Source of the DNA: Candidatus Gottesmanbacteria bacterium
Lineage (GTDB): Bacteria; Patescibacteria; Microgenomatia; 2-02-FULL-39-11
Direction: 5' to 3'
Assembly (NCBI GenBank): GCA_016186795.1
Contig: JACPKY010000002.1
Location: forward strand, 321,814-385,813
Length of the DNA: 64,000 nucleotides
The translations under genes and the position numbers were made by a program. The notes beneath the pieces were generated by a model. It made no database searches. It was not told the origin of the DNA and saw nothing but the letters and a program-made list of their open reading frames with translations. Positions within the stretch are counted from its first letter, which is position 1, and each line of letters starts with the position of its first letter. This document shows, piece by piece, positions 34,402 through 42,859 of the stretch.

Positions 34402-35940
34402 TTATGAGGAACCGAGGATAATAACAACATCAAAGCTACTGGTTAATTCTAGTTCTTCAATATCCGGGGCATTAAATTTCTCATAAATATCAGAGACAAT
34501 CAGCTGTGTATACTCTTCTTTCGATTTCTTGACTCTGACGATTGTTGAGGAGTAGGTTGTCTTATCGGCATTTCCACGGGCTACATTTTTGTATCCCTTC
34601 TCTTCAAGAAACGAAGCGATTTCCTTCGCATATCCCGTTTTTTCTGTTCCGTTTTCCACGGAAACCTTAATATCTGTGCGTTTGAGGGATGGATTTACTG
34701 TTGGAGTAGGCGTATTTGTCGGAACAAGGGTAGGAGTTGGAGTCGCGGTCGGTTTTGATGCAAACGGAAGTGAAATACCGCTTCCACCGACTCTTCCAAG
34801 AAAGAAAATTCCAATAAGTAAAGCCATGATGACACCTGCAAGAAATCCGACAGTCTTTTTGGTCAATAACCGTCCAACCGTAGACGTCTGTTTCACCACC
34901 ATATCGGAACCGCTGACAAAATATGATGTAGACATGTCACGCTTCTCTTTTTCTACTTCTGGACTATTTTTATCTTCCTCTTCATTCTCATCTTCGGAAG
35001 CTTGCGGAAGTTTCTCCTCTTTCTGGTTTGCGATATCTTTTGCAAAATTGGGCGCTGCTACATTTTGGCTCAAAAGAAGAGTTCCCAACGCATTTGCAAA
35101 GTGGACGATTGGAGTATTTCCTTTGTCAACAGTTATTCCCAATTTTGGCAGTAAATCCTCCAAAAGACTAGAAAGTAACACAAGTTTGGGTCCCTCGCCC
35201 TCAGTTTCTTCTTTCTTCCCTCTCTCGTTTGAATATGACCCACCAACAACAATGTGCGATATTGAATGTCCAGTTTCAGCTGTCAGCTTTGCTGCTAATT
35301 CGTAAAGAGACGTTGTCGAAAGTGTACCGTATTTTTTCTCGTTAATAAGAAGTGGACCATGCTCGTCAAAAAGAGCGTACTGAAAATCTTTCTTTCCAAC
35401 ATCAAGATACAGAAGAGTTTTTCCTCCAATAATCTCGCTTTTCAAAAGCATGTACATCGCCTGAGATCTGGAGTACAGTAAGGTAAGTTGCAGATCAACT
35501 GTTTTTAAAAATTTCTGAAAGTGGGATATTGTAGCTTTGGACATGGCTGTATAAAAAATTCTTTTCCCCGACTCCGCTTCAATAACTTTGTAGAAGTTCT
35601 CAAGCTCTGTGGGTTCGTAGGGAAGAAACTTCTTTGCTTCAGACAAAACATACTGAGCAATTTTTTCTTTTTCTACCGTTTCTGGCAGGGGAAAAATTTT
35701 GGTGAAGACCTGTTTATCGGTAACCACAAATGCTACCTCACCATGTGAAATTGGAGAAGGAATGCCTTTTGAAAGTAAATCAGTGAGTATTGTAGCAAGT
35801 TTTTTCTCATCATGGATAATTCCATTGGAGATAACACCATCGGTTACAGGTCCGGAGATAATTGAATCCATCGAATGCGCTTCAGGACTCCGTGAGTATA
35901 GTACGGCAATTGACGTATCTGAAATATCAAGGAAAAGCAT
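34402..35940 (-). CDS. PilM/FtsA-like actin-fold domain fused through a membrane helix to an extracytoplasmic LytR_C domain
   Basis: The 512-residue protein starts as a PilM-type actin-like ATPase (MLFLDISDTSIAVLY; LLYLDVGKKDFQYALFD; IVVGGSYSNE) over about 310 residues. An acidic low-complexity stretch follows, then a membrane helix (about 363-383) and a Thr/Pro linker (399-416). It ends in a LytR_C-type domain (IKVSVENGTEKTGYAKEIASFLEEKG and on). The actin part would be cytoplasmic and the LytR_C part outside. It may link an internal scaffold to the wall or a pilus machine. It lies just upstream of the mraZ promoter. Function is inferred from domains only. Confidence 0.7.
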   Translation of the reverse strand: MLFLDISDTSIAVLYSRSPEAHSMDSIISGPVTDGVISNGIIHDEKKLATILTDLLSKGIPSPISHGEVAFVVTDKQVFTKIFPLPETVEKEKIAQYVLSEAKKFLPYEPTELENFYKVIEAESGKRIFYTAMSKATISHFQKFLKTVDLQLTLLYSRSQAMYMLLKSEIIGGKTLLYLDVGKKDFQYALFDEHGPLLINEKKYGTLSTTSLYELAAKLTAETGHSISHIVVGGSYSNERGKKEETEGEGPKLVLLSSLLEDLLPKLGITVDKGNTPIVHFANALGTLLLSQNVAAPNFAKDIANQKEEKLPQASEDENEEEDKNSPEVEKEKRDMSTSYFVSGSDMVVKQTSTVGRLLTKKTVGFLAGVIMALLIGIFFLGRVGGSGISLPFASKPTATPTPTLVPTNTPTPTVNPSLKRTDIKVSVENGTEKTGYAKEIASFLEEKGYKNVARGNADKTTYSSTIVRVKKSKEEYTQLIVSDIYEKFNAPDIEELELTSSFDVVIILGSS

Positions 35941-35985
35941 ACCCTATAAGCATAGCAAAGTTTCAGAAATTTTCAACCGATAAGC

Positions 35986-36636
35986 TTAATATGAGGCCAA
36001 ATGAGATAGTACACGTCCACGCTCCTGTTTTAGTTGAAACGATTCTCCATGACCAGGATAAATAGAAGTCTCATCTGGTAACGCAAGAATACGGGTTAAC
36101 GATTTACGCATATCCTCGGCACTACTATACGAAAAATCAGTTCTCCCTATTCCTCCACCAGAAAAAAGAAGATCGCCGCAAAAAAGACGCTGTTCATTTT
36201 CTACAGAAAGACAAACACTCCCAGGAGTATGTCCAGGGGTTCCCAGAATATTTATATTGATAGTCCCAAATGGAAAAGATTTTCCAGACAATAAATATGT
36301 ATCAACACGTGGAGGTGGATCGACAGTAGTTCCAAGAAAATATCGTGCTGACTCTCGCATATTGTTGACAAGAAATGTATCATCTTTATGCAGTAAAAAT
36401 GGAATTGAATAGGCAAGCTTCAACTCAGTAACTCCTAAAATGTGATCGAAATGACCATGTGTTGCAATAATCCCAATTGGTTGACAGTTGAGATCGGAAA
36501 TTCTCCTAATAATAAAGTCTGCATCATCCCCTGGATCAATAATCAGGGAATGATGTGTTTGAGAATTAACGAAAAGGTAACAGTTTGTTGAAAGTGCACC
36601 TACCCGTAAGGTGAAGATTTGAAGCGTAGGCTTCAT
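35986..36636 (-). CDS. Metallo-beta-lactamase-fold hydrolase (glyoxalase II-like)
   Basis: The 216-residue protein has the zinc motif THGHFDH (His60, His62, Asp64, His65), TPGHTPGSVCL, FCGDLLFSGGGIGRTDF and YPGHGES. This is the pattern of YcbL/GloB-like hydrolases that cleave thioesters such as S-lactoylglutathione. The true substrate is unknown, and other family members act on other small thioesters. It overlaps the upstream small anchored protein gene by 4 bases. Confidence 0.85.
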   Translation of the reverse strand: MKPTLQIFTLRVGALSTNCYLFVNSQTHHSLIIDPGDDADFIIRRISDLNCQPIGIIATHGHFDHILGVTELKLAYSIPFLLHKDDTFLVNNMRESARYFLGTTVDPPPRVDTYLLSGKSFPFGTININILGTPGHTPGSVCLSVENEQRLFCGDLLFSGGGIGRTDFSYSSAEDMRKSLTRILALPDETSIYPGHGESFQLKQERGRVLSHLASY

Positions 36637-37088
36637 TGAAGTTGATACGTTTTATGAAAGACGGAAACGCCTGTTGGAGAGTTAAACTTAAGAGATAGAT
36701 CAATACTGGTAACTCCACTATCGTAGACGCATTTTCCACTGCTACAAGTTCCTAAAACGATGTCGCTACGAACTATTTCTGTCTCACCGTTTGTTGTAAT
36801 TTTGCCAAGAACTCCTCGTGGAAGACCGGCTCCTGTAATATATGTTAATTCATATTCGACTGTTTCGACAGTACTTGGTATTCCAACTATCCGAAGTCTC
36901 ATGACTCCTGAGGAAACATTTGTCAGCTCAACAGTGATACTATCTGAAATTGTCGGAAAGGCAACCGTCGGGGTAGGTTCTCCCTCTTTTTTCTCTTGTA
37001 TGTTTGATGCTCCTTTGAACCAAAGTCCCACAAGGATAGCGACAATAATAACGCCTACAATTGATGCTCCAAGGATAATTTTTTTCAT
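36633..37088 (-). CDS. Small membrane-anchored protein of unknown function
   Basis: The 151-residue product has an N-terminal hydrophobic helix (about 4-24), a short charged linker with a TPT run, then a predicted beta-rich outer domain. That domain holds two cysteines in GTCSSGKC that could form a disulfide. No lipobox is apparent. It overlaps the downstream hydrolase gene (ATGA) and starts 5 bases after glyS. I do not recognise a family. It is likely exported and anchored. Confidence 0.65.
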   Translation of the reverse strand: MKKIILGASIVGVIIVAILVGLWFKGASNIQEKKEGEPTPTVAFPTISDSITVELTNVSSGVMRLRIVGIPSTVETVEYELTYITGAGLPRGVLGKITTNGETEIVRSDIVLGTCSSGKCVYDSGVTSIDLSLKFNSPTGVSVFHKTYQLQ

Positions 37089-37093
37089 GAGGA

Positions 37094-38458
37094 TTATTTC
37101 TCCAACCGATCCTTAATATAGTTTACAATATTTGGGATTTTTACTCTATCTTGTTTCATGGTATCACGATCACGAATCGTTATAGCATCATCGTCAAGAG
37201 TCTGGTGATCGATTGTTGCACAAAAAGGGGTACCAATTTCATCTTGAGCAAAGTATCGCTTCCCAATATTTCCTCGATCATCCCAAGTGGCAGAAAAAAA
37301 TGGCTTCAGGTTTTTATAAATAGTATGCGCTTTTGTCACAATCTCGGCATTATTTGCTACAAGGGGAAAAACTGCCACTTTGTACGGAGCAAGCCTTGGA
37401 TGTAAACGAAGGACAATACGCTTTTCTTCTTCTACAAAACTATCAATCAAGAAAAAGAGAGTAGAACGATCAACCCCTGCTGATGATTCAATATCCCATG
37501 GGATGTATTCTTCGTTTCTTTCCAGATCTTTATATCGTAAATCCCGGCCACTATACTCTTGATGACGCCTCAGATCCCAATCACCACGATGATGAATTCC
37601 CATAAACTCCGACCAACCCCAGGGAGCATTGTATTCAATATCGGTTGCCGCCCGTGCATAATGGGCCCGTTCAGAAGGTGCATGGTCTCGAAATCGAAGA
37701 TTTTCTTTCTTCATGCCCAGTTTTAGATACCACTCCATCCGGTTATCCTTCCAATATTGAAACCACTTTTCGCCTTCTTTTTCATCAGGTCGAATATAGT
37801 ACTGTACTTCCATCTGTTCAAATTCTCGTGAGCGGAATGTAAAGTTTCCGGGAGTTATCTCATTTCTGAATGCCTTCCCGATTTGTGCGATACCAAAGGG
37901 AATCTTGATACGAGTTGAGTCAACAACGTTTTTAAAATTCACGTGGACTCCGTTGGTAATTTCGCCTCGTAGATAGATTTTTTCTTTTGGTTCGGTTACT
38001 CCGATTAGAGATTCAACCAAAAGATTAAAAACTCTCGGTTCTGTCAATTTCTCCAATGCATGAGGTTTTCCATTACTACAGATAAATAAATCTTGATATT
38101 CTTTTTTAGGTGCAACGTTTCCCACACCTACTGGCACACTTTTCAAAAATTCCTTAAAATGATCTTCTCTAAACCTTTTATGGCAAATTTTACATTCAAC
38201 TAATGGATCTACAAACGCTTCAACGTGACCTGATGCTTCCCACGCTCGTGGGTTCATCATGATTGCTGCATCCACTCCAACAATATCATCGCGAAGGCTT
38301 ACCATATCTTTCCACCATTCGTCTTTTACGTTTTTTTTCAAAAGGCAACCAACAGGACCATAGTCCCATGTTCCCCCTAATCCCCCATATATTTCGCTAC
38401 CAGGAAAAATAAATCCCCTTCGTTTACTAAGACTAACTATTTTTTCAAGTACATCCAT
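37094..38458 (-). CDS. glyS: Glycyl-tRNA synthetase, single-chain (alpha2) type
   Basis: The 454-residue class II synthetase charges tRNA-Gly. It has FIFPGSEIYGGLGGTWDYGPVG near the N-terminus, motif 2 FRNEITPGNFTFRSREFEQ, WGWSEFMGIHHRGDWDL and motif 3 SSAGVDRSTL. The anticodon-binding domain begins near HPRLAPYKVAVFP. The ATG at 38458 follows the T-box terminator; a start 10 codons earlier would lie next to the terminator. Expression is expected to respond to uncharged tRNA-Gly. Confidence 0.95.
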   Translation of the reverse strand: MDVLEKIVSLSKRRGFIFPGSEIYGGLGGTWDYGPVGCLLKKNVKDEWWKDMVSLRDDIVGVDAAIMMNPRAWEASGHVEAFVDPLVECKICHKRFREDHFKEFLKSVPVGVGNVAPKKEYQDLFICSNGKPHALEKLTEPRVFNLLVESLIGVTEPKEKIYLRGEITNGVHVNFKNVVDSTRIKIPFGIAQIGKAFRNEITPGNFTFRSREFEQMEVQYYIRPDEKEGEKWFQYWKDNRMEWYLKLGMKKENLRFRDHAPSERAHYARAATDIEYNAPWGWSEFMGIHHRGDWDLRRHQEYSGRDLRYKDLERNEEYIPWDIESSAGVDRSTLFFLIDSFVEEEKRIVLRLHPRLAPYKVAVFPLVANNAEIVTKAHTIYKNLKPFFSATWDDRGNIGKRYFAQDEIGTPFCATIDHQTLDDDAITIRDRDTMKQDRVKIPNIVNYIKDRLEK

Positions 38459-38472
38459 AAGAAAATTTCCAC

Positions 38473-38503
38473 AAAAAAACTCGTCCAAGTATTAGGGACG
38501 AGT
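38473..38503 (-). terminator. Intrinsic terminator of the T-box leader
   Basis: On the minus strand ACTCGTCC (38503-38496) pairs with GGACGAGT (38486-38479) around a loop of about 9 bases, followed by a run of T (38478-38473). The 5' arm contains CGTCCCT (38500-38494), which can instead pair with AGGG of the T-box, giving the antiterminator. Confidence 0.85.
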
Positions 38504-38613
38504 CCTTTGATTTCACTTAGGATCCGCGGTTCCACCCTGTTTCCCCCCGATTCCTTCGGGGGACAACTTTATTTCCGATACTCCCCTATGCCTTTAGGAT
38601 CGCCGTATCAGTC
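38473..38613 (-). ncRNA. T-box riboswitch leader of glyS (glycine)
   Basis: The transcript from about 38613 contains the T-box hallmark AGGGTGGAACCGCG (38538-38525). A strong hairpin CCCCCGA/TCGGGGG precedes it (38562-38543), and a terminator/antiterminator pair follows. The T-box bulge reads UGGA, which fits a tRNA with U discriminator, as in tRNA-Gly. Near the 5' end a 7-pair stem (CTGATAC with GTATCGG) encloses only 23 bases. A GGC glycine codon sits in its apical loop region (38592-38590), and a second GGC lies at 38604-38602. The leader is much shorter than classic T-boxes. Confidence 0.88.
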
Positions 38614-38615
38614 TC

Positions 38616-38643
38616 ATTATATCGAAGATGTTACTCTTGTCAA
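38616..38643 (-). promoter_or_regulatory. Promoter of glyS T-box leader
   Basis: On the minus strand: TTGACA (38643-38638), a 16-base spacer and TATAAT (38621-38616), both boxes perfect. The whole promoter lies within the last codons and the stop codon of recO. Confidence 0.85.
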
Positions 38644-39174
38644 GAGACTATTACTTTTCAATTTTGTCTCAAGGATGTGTTCAAGAAAGCTTTCAAGTTT
38701 TTGACCCTCAATAGTTGTCGTACGAGGAAGATACCCTAGTTCCCATAAAAGATTATGAGTGAAATCGAAAGACACGGTCTCGAAGTTACTTCCTTTGTTG
38801 GAAAGCATACGAAACGATTGCAGAAGTATTGGAAAAATAGTGATGTGGACCTCATTCTCCGGACAAAGTCGATCCACCTGTTCGACGATCCTATAAGCAA
38901 ACGCAATACGGCGAATGTCTTTCCGAATGCGAGAAAAAATTTCAAGAGAAGTTGCCTCAATGAGAATTGGAATCGAGGAAGAGGAAGCAACAAACCCTTG
39001 GATATGGCGGAATAATTCAAGATGAGAAGCTTTTCGACTTGTGACCTTTCGAACACCTTTTGCTATAACAGTTAATTTCCCGTGACTTCGAGTAAAAAGA
39101 GTTAGAAGCTTATCTGCTTCTCCAATATTTGCTCTTTTGAGAACCACTGCCTCAATCTTGTAATACCCATGCAT
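38617..39174 (-). CDS. recO: Short RecO-like recombination mediator
   Basis: The 185-residue protein begins YKIEAVVLKRANIGEADKLLTLFT with KGVRK, the RecO N-terminal OB fold. A helical part follows (RIVEQVDRLCPE, FDFTHNLLWELGYLP). RecO helps load RecA onto SSB-coated DNA in the RecFOR pathway. Family members are usually about 240 residues, so the C-terminal part, with its zinc-binding cysteines, is mostly absent. Its ATG directly follows the DUF4012 stop, and its last codons encode the glyS promoter. Confidence 0.85.
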   Translation of the reverse strand: MHGYYKIEAVVLKRANIGEADKLLTLFTRSHGKLTVIAKGVRKVTSRKASHLELFRHIQGFVASSSSIPILIEATSLEIFSRIRKDIRRIAFAYRIVEQVDRLCPENEVHITIFPILLQSFRMLSNKGSNFETVSFDFTHNLLWELGYLPRTTTIEGQKLESFLEHILETKLKSNSLLTRVTSSI

Positions 39175-41109
39175 TTACGTATTTATGAGAAGTTTTTTAT
39201 CTTCATTGAGGACAAATTTTTCAACCTCGCGACCATTAAGAAAGAGAGAATATGAATACCCGTCTGTCCCTGGTTGTTTTTGAATAAGAAGTGGATATTT
39301 TTCACCCTTCTTAAAGGGAGTTGCGAGCGTATATGTAATTTTTACCTCTGATTGACCCTGAGGATTTACTTTCAGAAATCCTTCAAAGACAGTTTTTCCT
39401 AACTCATCATAGACTACTGGAGAGACCTCTGATCCTGTAAATTCAACCAGCTTTGCCCCTTGCGGAACGTACACTCTTACCCAATTTCGTAAAATCCCAT
39501 TCAGACAAAGTTGACCAGCCTCAAGGTTGCAATTACTCGCCGGAGATGGGTTCTTATACAATATGGTCACCGTTTTTTTTACCGTTCCGTTGGCCTCTAT
39601 AGCTATTTCTTGTTTCACATCGTGTTTGACAAAAATATTTGATTTTGCACCAGCAAAGTTCACATTGTTTATGTGAAGGTAATCACCGTCGAACGGAACT
39701 ATTCGTCCTGCAAATCCAACAGCTTCTATTCCCTTTTGTGCTTCTTCGTCATGAAAATAGAACAATACATGTTTTTCTCTCGCTTCTGTTAATAACGTTT
39801 GAAACAATTTTCCCCAGTACTGCGATGGAGAAACACCAAGAGCTCTCTGCATGATCTGATAAAGAAGCACCCCGATAATGTCTTTTCGATCTTCTCGAAC
39901 ATACGCAACAGGTCGTGTTGAGTAATCCTCAAGCTCATATACTGCTTTGGGACAATCACAACGAGGATCATTTTCTGCGCTAAACGACCGACCATAGACG
40001 TTAAACTCTCCTAAAATTTTGATCGCCGATGCTAATACATGGGTATCAACAGTGATAATACCATCAAACGTTGGAAGGTCAGCACCAGTTGACTTTACCA
40101 AGCTCTCAAACTCATTCATCGAAACAACGTAATCAGGCGAAAGATTGCTATCGCGAAGTTGATACTTCGTCACACCAACATGGTATGTCAATATGGGTTT
40201 CGGGGGAGACGGAGCAGTCTTCTTTGACTCATCTAGCTTGTAAATATCATCTGCTTTTAGAACCTTCATCTTCCCTTTATCAATATTAAAAAGAGCATAT
40301 GCTGTCATAAATCCTCCTGTTGCCCGAAGCTCAGCATCGTTTTGGAAAAGTACGAGATACGTCCTTGATCCCTTTGTCCCTAAAATATCCGGAAGACGTT
40401 TCAAAAGAGGCTGTGCTTGGACAAAAAGTTGTGCAGTCTGGGCAAAGATATCTTTGACACTTTTTAGACGCGAACGAATGACAACAGAACCAAGTTTTTC
40501 CGGATATCGGTTCGGATCAATTTGATCAAGTTCACTGCCTACAATTGCTACTTTATCGCCGATTTCACCAATTTTGGGTGTGACCTTATCGAGTGTTTCG
40601 ACAGCTGTCTGAATTCTTTGATCTGCAGATCCAGAAACAAACGTTGATTTGCCTTTGAGTCCCAAAAGATCAGCATATGGAATAACTGTATCAGCAGTAA
40701 TCTCTGCAGCTTGTACACCAGCGACAGCTCCTTTTACTATGTGTTCAAGATCTGCAATATAAAGCCCTGCAAACGGTATATGTTTCATCCAGACCATCCT
40801 ACCTAAGCTTTCCTCTACCTTCGCAAGATCTTTCTCTACTTGACGGAATTTTTCGGAAGCTTGTTCAATATCTTGGGATTTTACTGCTTGAGATGCTTCC
40901 TGAGCGCTTTTGATTGTTGTCTGAAAATCTGCATACAATGCCTGTCCGGGAAGTACCACTCCAAAAAAAGAGAAAAGACCCAAAACAACGAGAAGAACCA
41001 AAACAATGGCAAACCATTTTTTCCTACGTTGAGGTTTTTGGGCCGTCTTATCAACATTCTTTTCTTCAACCGGGGCTACCCCTATATCAAGTTTTTTAAA
41101 TCCATCCAT
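39175..41109 (-). CDS. DUF4012 membrane-anchored protein
   Basis: The 644-residue protein has a basic cytoplasmic N-terminus (QRRKKW), one membrane helix (about 31-52), an alpha-helical stretch (about 60-110), and a large outer domain. That domain has the DUF4012 signature YLVLFQNDAELRATGGFMTAYAL. Two Cys-containing spots (DPRCDCP, SNCNLEAGQLC) may form disulfides. Homologues occur in CPR bacteria and actinobacteria, often by glycan genes, but function is not established. It lies 6 bases after the priming sugar transferase. A TATAAA box 5 bases before the ATG overlaps that gene's stop. Confidence 0.82.
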   Translation of the reverse strand: MDGFKKLDIGVAPVEEKNVDKTAQKPQRRKKWFAIVLVLLVVLGLFSFFGVVLPGQALYADFQTTIKSAQEASQAVKSQDIEQASEKFRQVEKDLAKVEESLGRMVWMKHIPFAGLYIADLEHIVKGAVAGVQAAEITADTVIPYADLLGLKGKSTFVSGSADQRIQTAVETLDKVTPKIGEIGDKVAIVGSELDQIDPNRYPEKLGSVVIRSRLKSVKDIFAQTAQLFVQAQPLLKRLPDILGTKGSRTYLVLFQNDAELRATGGFMTAYALFNIDKGKMKVLKADDIYKLDESKKTAPSPPKPILTYHVGVTKYQLRDSNLSPDYVVSMNEFESLVKSTGADLPTFDGIITVDTHVLASAIKILGEFNVYGRSFSAENDPRCDCPKAVYELEDYSTRPVAYVREDRKDIIGVLLYQIMQRALGVSPSQYWGKLFQTLLTEAREKHVLFYFHDEEAQKGIEAVGFAGRIVPFDGDYLHINNVNFAGAKSNIFVKHDVKQEIAIEANGTVKKTVTILYKNPSPASNCNLEAGQLCLNGILRNWVRVYVPQGAKLVEFTGSEVSPVVYDELGKTVFEGFLKVNPQGQSEVKITYTLATPFKKGEKYPLLIQKQPGTDGYSYSLFLNGREVEKFVLNEDKKLLINT

Positions 41110-41115
41110 CGCTTT

Positions 41116-41775
41116 TTATACTGCTCCTTTTCCTGTAATCATAGCTGCCGGAGTCTTTAAAAGTATCCGTATATCATACCATAAAGATCGATGATCAACA
41201 TAGGCTGCATCCATTGCGATCCTTTTATCAAAATTTACCTCTGATCTGCCTGAAACTTGCCAATATCCCGTAATTCCTGGCTTGATCGACAATACCTTTT
41301 TTACTAAAATCTTCGTCTCTGGATATTTCCGTTGCTGATTGGATAACTCATCTGGATAGTAGGCACGAGGACCAACTAAACTCATATCTCCAGTAAAGAC
41401 ATTCAGAAGTTGTGGTATCTCATCAAGTGAGTGGCGACGAATAAAGCGGCCGAACAGGGTAACACGCGGATCTTCTTTTAACTTATAGCTATTTTTTTTG
41501 TATTGCTCATAAAGCGATCTCATTTTCGGATCCCTCCGAAGAAGTAAATGTGCGTTCTCGACCATAGAACGGAACTTGTACATTTTAAAGCGCTTTCCAT
41601 TTTTGCCTACCCTTTCAGGAGTATCAGCAAAAACTGGTCCTGGTGATTCAAGTTTTATAAAGATTGCCAAAAGAACACAAATTGGTGTAAATATTCCCAA
41701 AAGACATGCTGATCCAAATATGTCAATCAGCCGTTTTAATACCCGATCATAATTGGCACCTGTTAAAATTTTCAT
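41116..41775 (-). CDS. Polyprenyl-phosphate sugar-1-phosphate transferase (initiating enzyme)
   Basis: The 219-residue protein is a minimal PglC/WcaJ-type monotopic enzyme. A re-entrant hydrophobic helix at about 17-42 ends in LESPGPVFAD, followed by YKFRSM, LDEIPQLLNV and GDMSLVGPRAYYPDE. Last come KPGITGYWQVSGR and FDKRIAMDAAYV. It moves a sugar-1-phosphate from UDP-sugar to undecaprenyl phosphate, starting a lipid-linked glycan. It lies 1 base after manC and ahead of DUF4012. The sugar cannot be told; glucose, galactose or an amino sugar are possible. Confidence 0.92.
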   Translation of the reverse strand: MKILTGANYDRVLKRLIDIFGSACLLGIFTPICVLLAIFIKLESPGPVFADTPERVGKNGKRFKMYKFRSMVENAHLLLRRDPKMRSLYEQYKKNSYKLKEDPRVTLFGRFIRRHSLDEIPQLLNVFTGDMSLVGPRAYYPDELSNQQRKYPETKILVKKVLSIKPGITGYWQVSGRSEVNFDKRIAMDAAYVDHRSLWYDIRILLKTPAAMITGKGAV

Positions 41776-41776
41776 A

Positions 41777-42859
41777 TCAGACTAAATGATCATTTTCTGA
41801 CCGAGCAAGATTTTCAACTAATTTTTTAATTTTCGGTACAGAATTTTTATGGCAAATTAAAACAACATCATGCGTATTGATGACAAGAAATCCGTTCAAA
41901 TCGATCGTTACCACCATTTGATTTGTATAGTTATAGATAAGACTATCCTGACAGTCAGTTACGAGAACTTTCCCTTGTATAACGTTTTGATCTGGTGTTG
42001 ATTGTAAGGCCTCTTTTAACGCTTCCCATGCACCAACATCGCTCCATTCCAAGTTTTCTGAGATGACCATTGCATCATTGGTTGTGATTTTTTCCAAAAT
42101 AGCATTATCGAAAGAAATCTTTGAAAGCTTCGGGTAGATTTCTTTTAAAACTCGTTTGAAATTTGGTTTTCCGTAAGCGCGGTGAATTTCCTCAAGAAGG
42201 GAAAACATCTCAGGCTGGAACCGTTTATATAGACTCCATAAGAATGAGGGTGTCGTTACAAAATACCCTACATTCCAGGCGAAATTTCCACTTTTATAGA
42301 ATTTGTCGGCTGTTTCCAAATCTGGACGGTAATGAAACTCATCAAATGCATAAAGTTCAAATCCATTACTTCGTCCTACCTTTTTTCCATATTTGATCCA
42401 TCCCAAATTCTGACTCGCAAATCGAGGTTTTTGGCTGATAAAAATTATCTTGTTTGGTTTTTGAGAAACGATCTTGCTGCTTTCGGAAAGAATTTTCCGA
42501 AACAGAGCGTCTTTTCTCACTAGATGATCACTCCAAACAATAGCAATTGGCTCTCTTGGATGTATTTTTGTAAGGACTGCAGAAACAAGTCCTACCGCCG
42601 GACCGACATCTCTGCTTTCCGGCTCGCAAATAATATGAGACGAGGTAAGTTTTGGTAACTGTTCCGCAACAATTTTTTCATATTGGCTACTTGTGGCAAT
42701 ATAGATATCATCCCAAGCAAAATCAGGCAGTAACCTTTCAACTGCAAGCTGCAACGTCGATTTTTCCCCGATGACTTTCTCAAATTGTTTGGGAGAGCGT
42801 CGTCTGGACAATGGCCACAAACGAGTTCCTACCCCACCTGCAAAAATAATTGCTTTCAT
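41777..42859 (-). CDS. manC: Mannose-1-phosphate guanylyltransferase
   Basis: The 360-residue protein makes GDP-mannose. The pyrophosphorylase motif is FAGGVGTRLWPLSRRRSPKQF and the second signature is NFAWNVGYF. It contains VWSDHLVRKD and SDVGAWEAL, as in the GMP family. The isomerase domain of bifunctional ManC/AlgA is absent. It likely supplies donor for the mannosyltransferases nearby. It overlaps the upstream GT4 by 4 bases (ATGA). Confidence 0.93.
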   Translation of the reverse strand: MKAIIFAGGVGTRLWPLSRRRSPKQFEKVIGEKSTLQLAVERLLPDFAWDDIYIATSSQYEKIVAEQLPKLTSSHIICEPESRDVGPAVGLVSAVLTKIHPREPIAIVWSDHLVRKDALFRKILSESSKIVSQKPNKIIFISQKPRFASQNLGWIKYGKKVGRSNGFELYAFDEFHYRPDLETADKFYKSGNFAWNVGYFVTTPSFLWSLYKRFQPEMFSLLEEIHRAYGKPNFKRVLKEIYPKLSKISFDNAILEKITTNDAMVISENLEWSDVGAWEALKEALQSTPDQNVIQGKVLVTDCQDSLIYNYTNQMVVTIDLNGFLVINTHDVVLICHKNSVPKIKKLVENLARSENDHLV

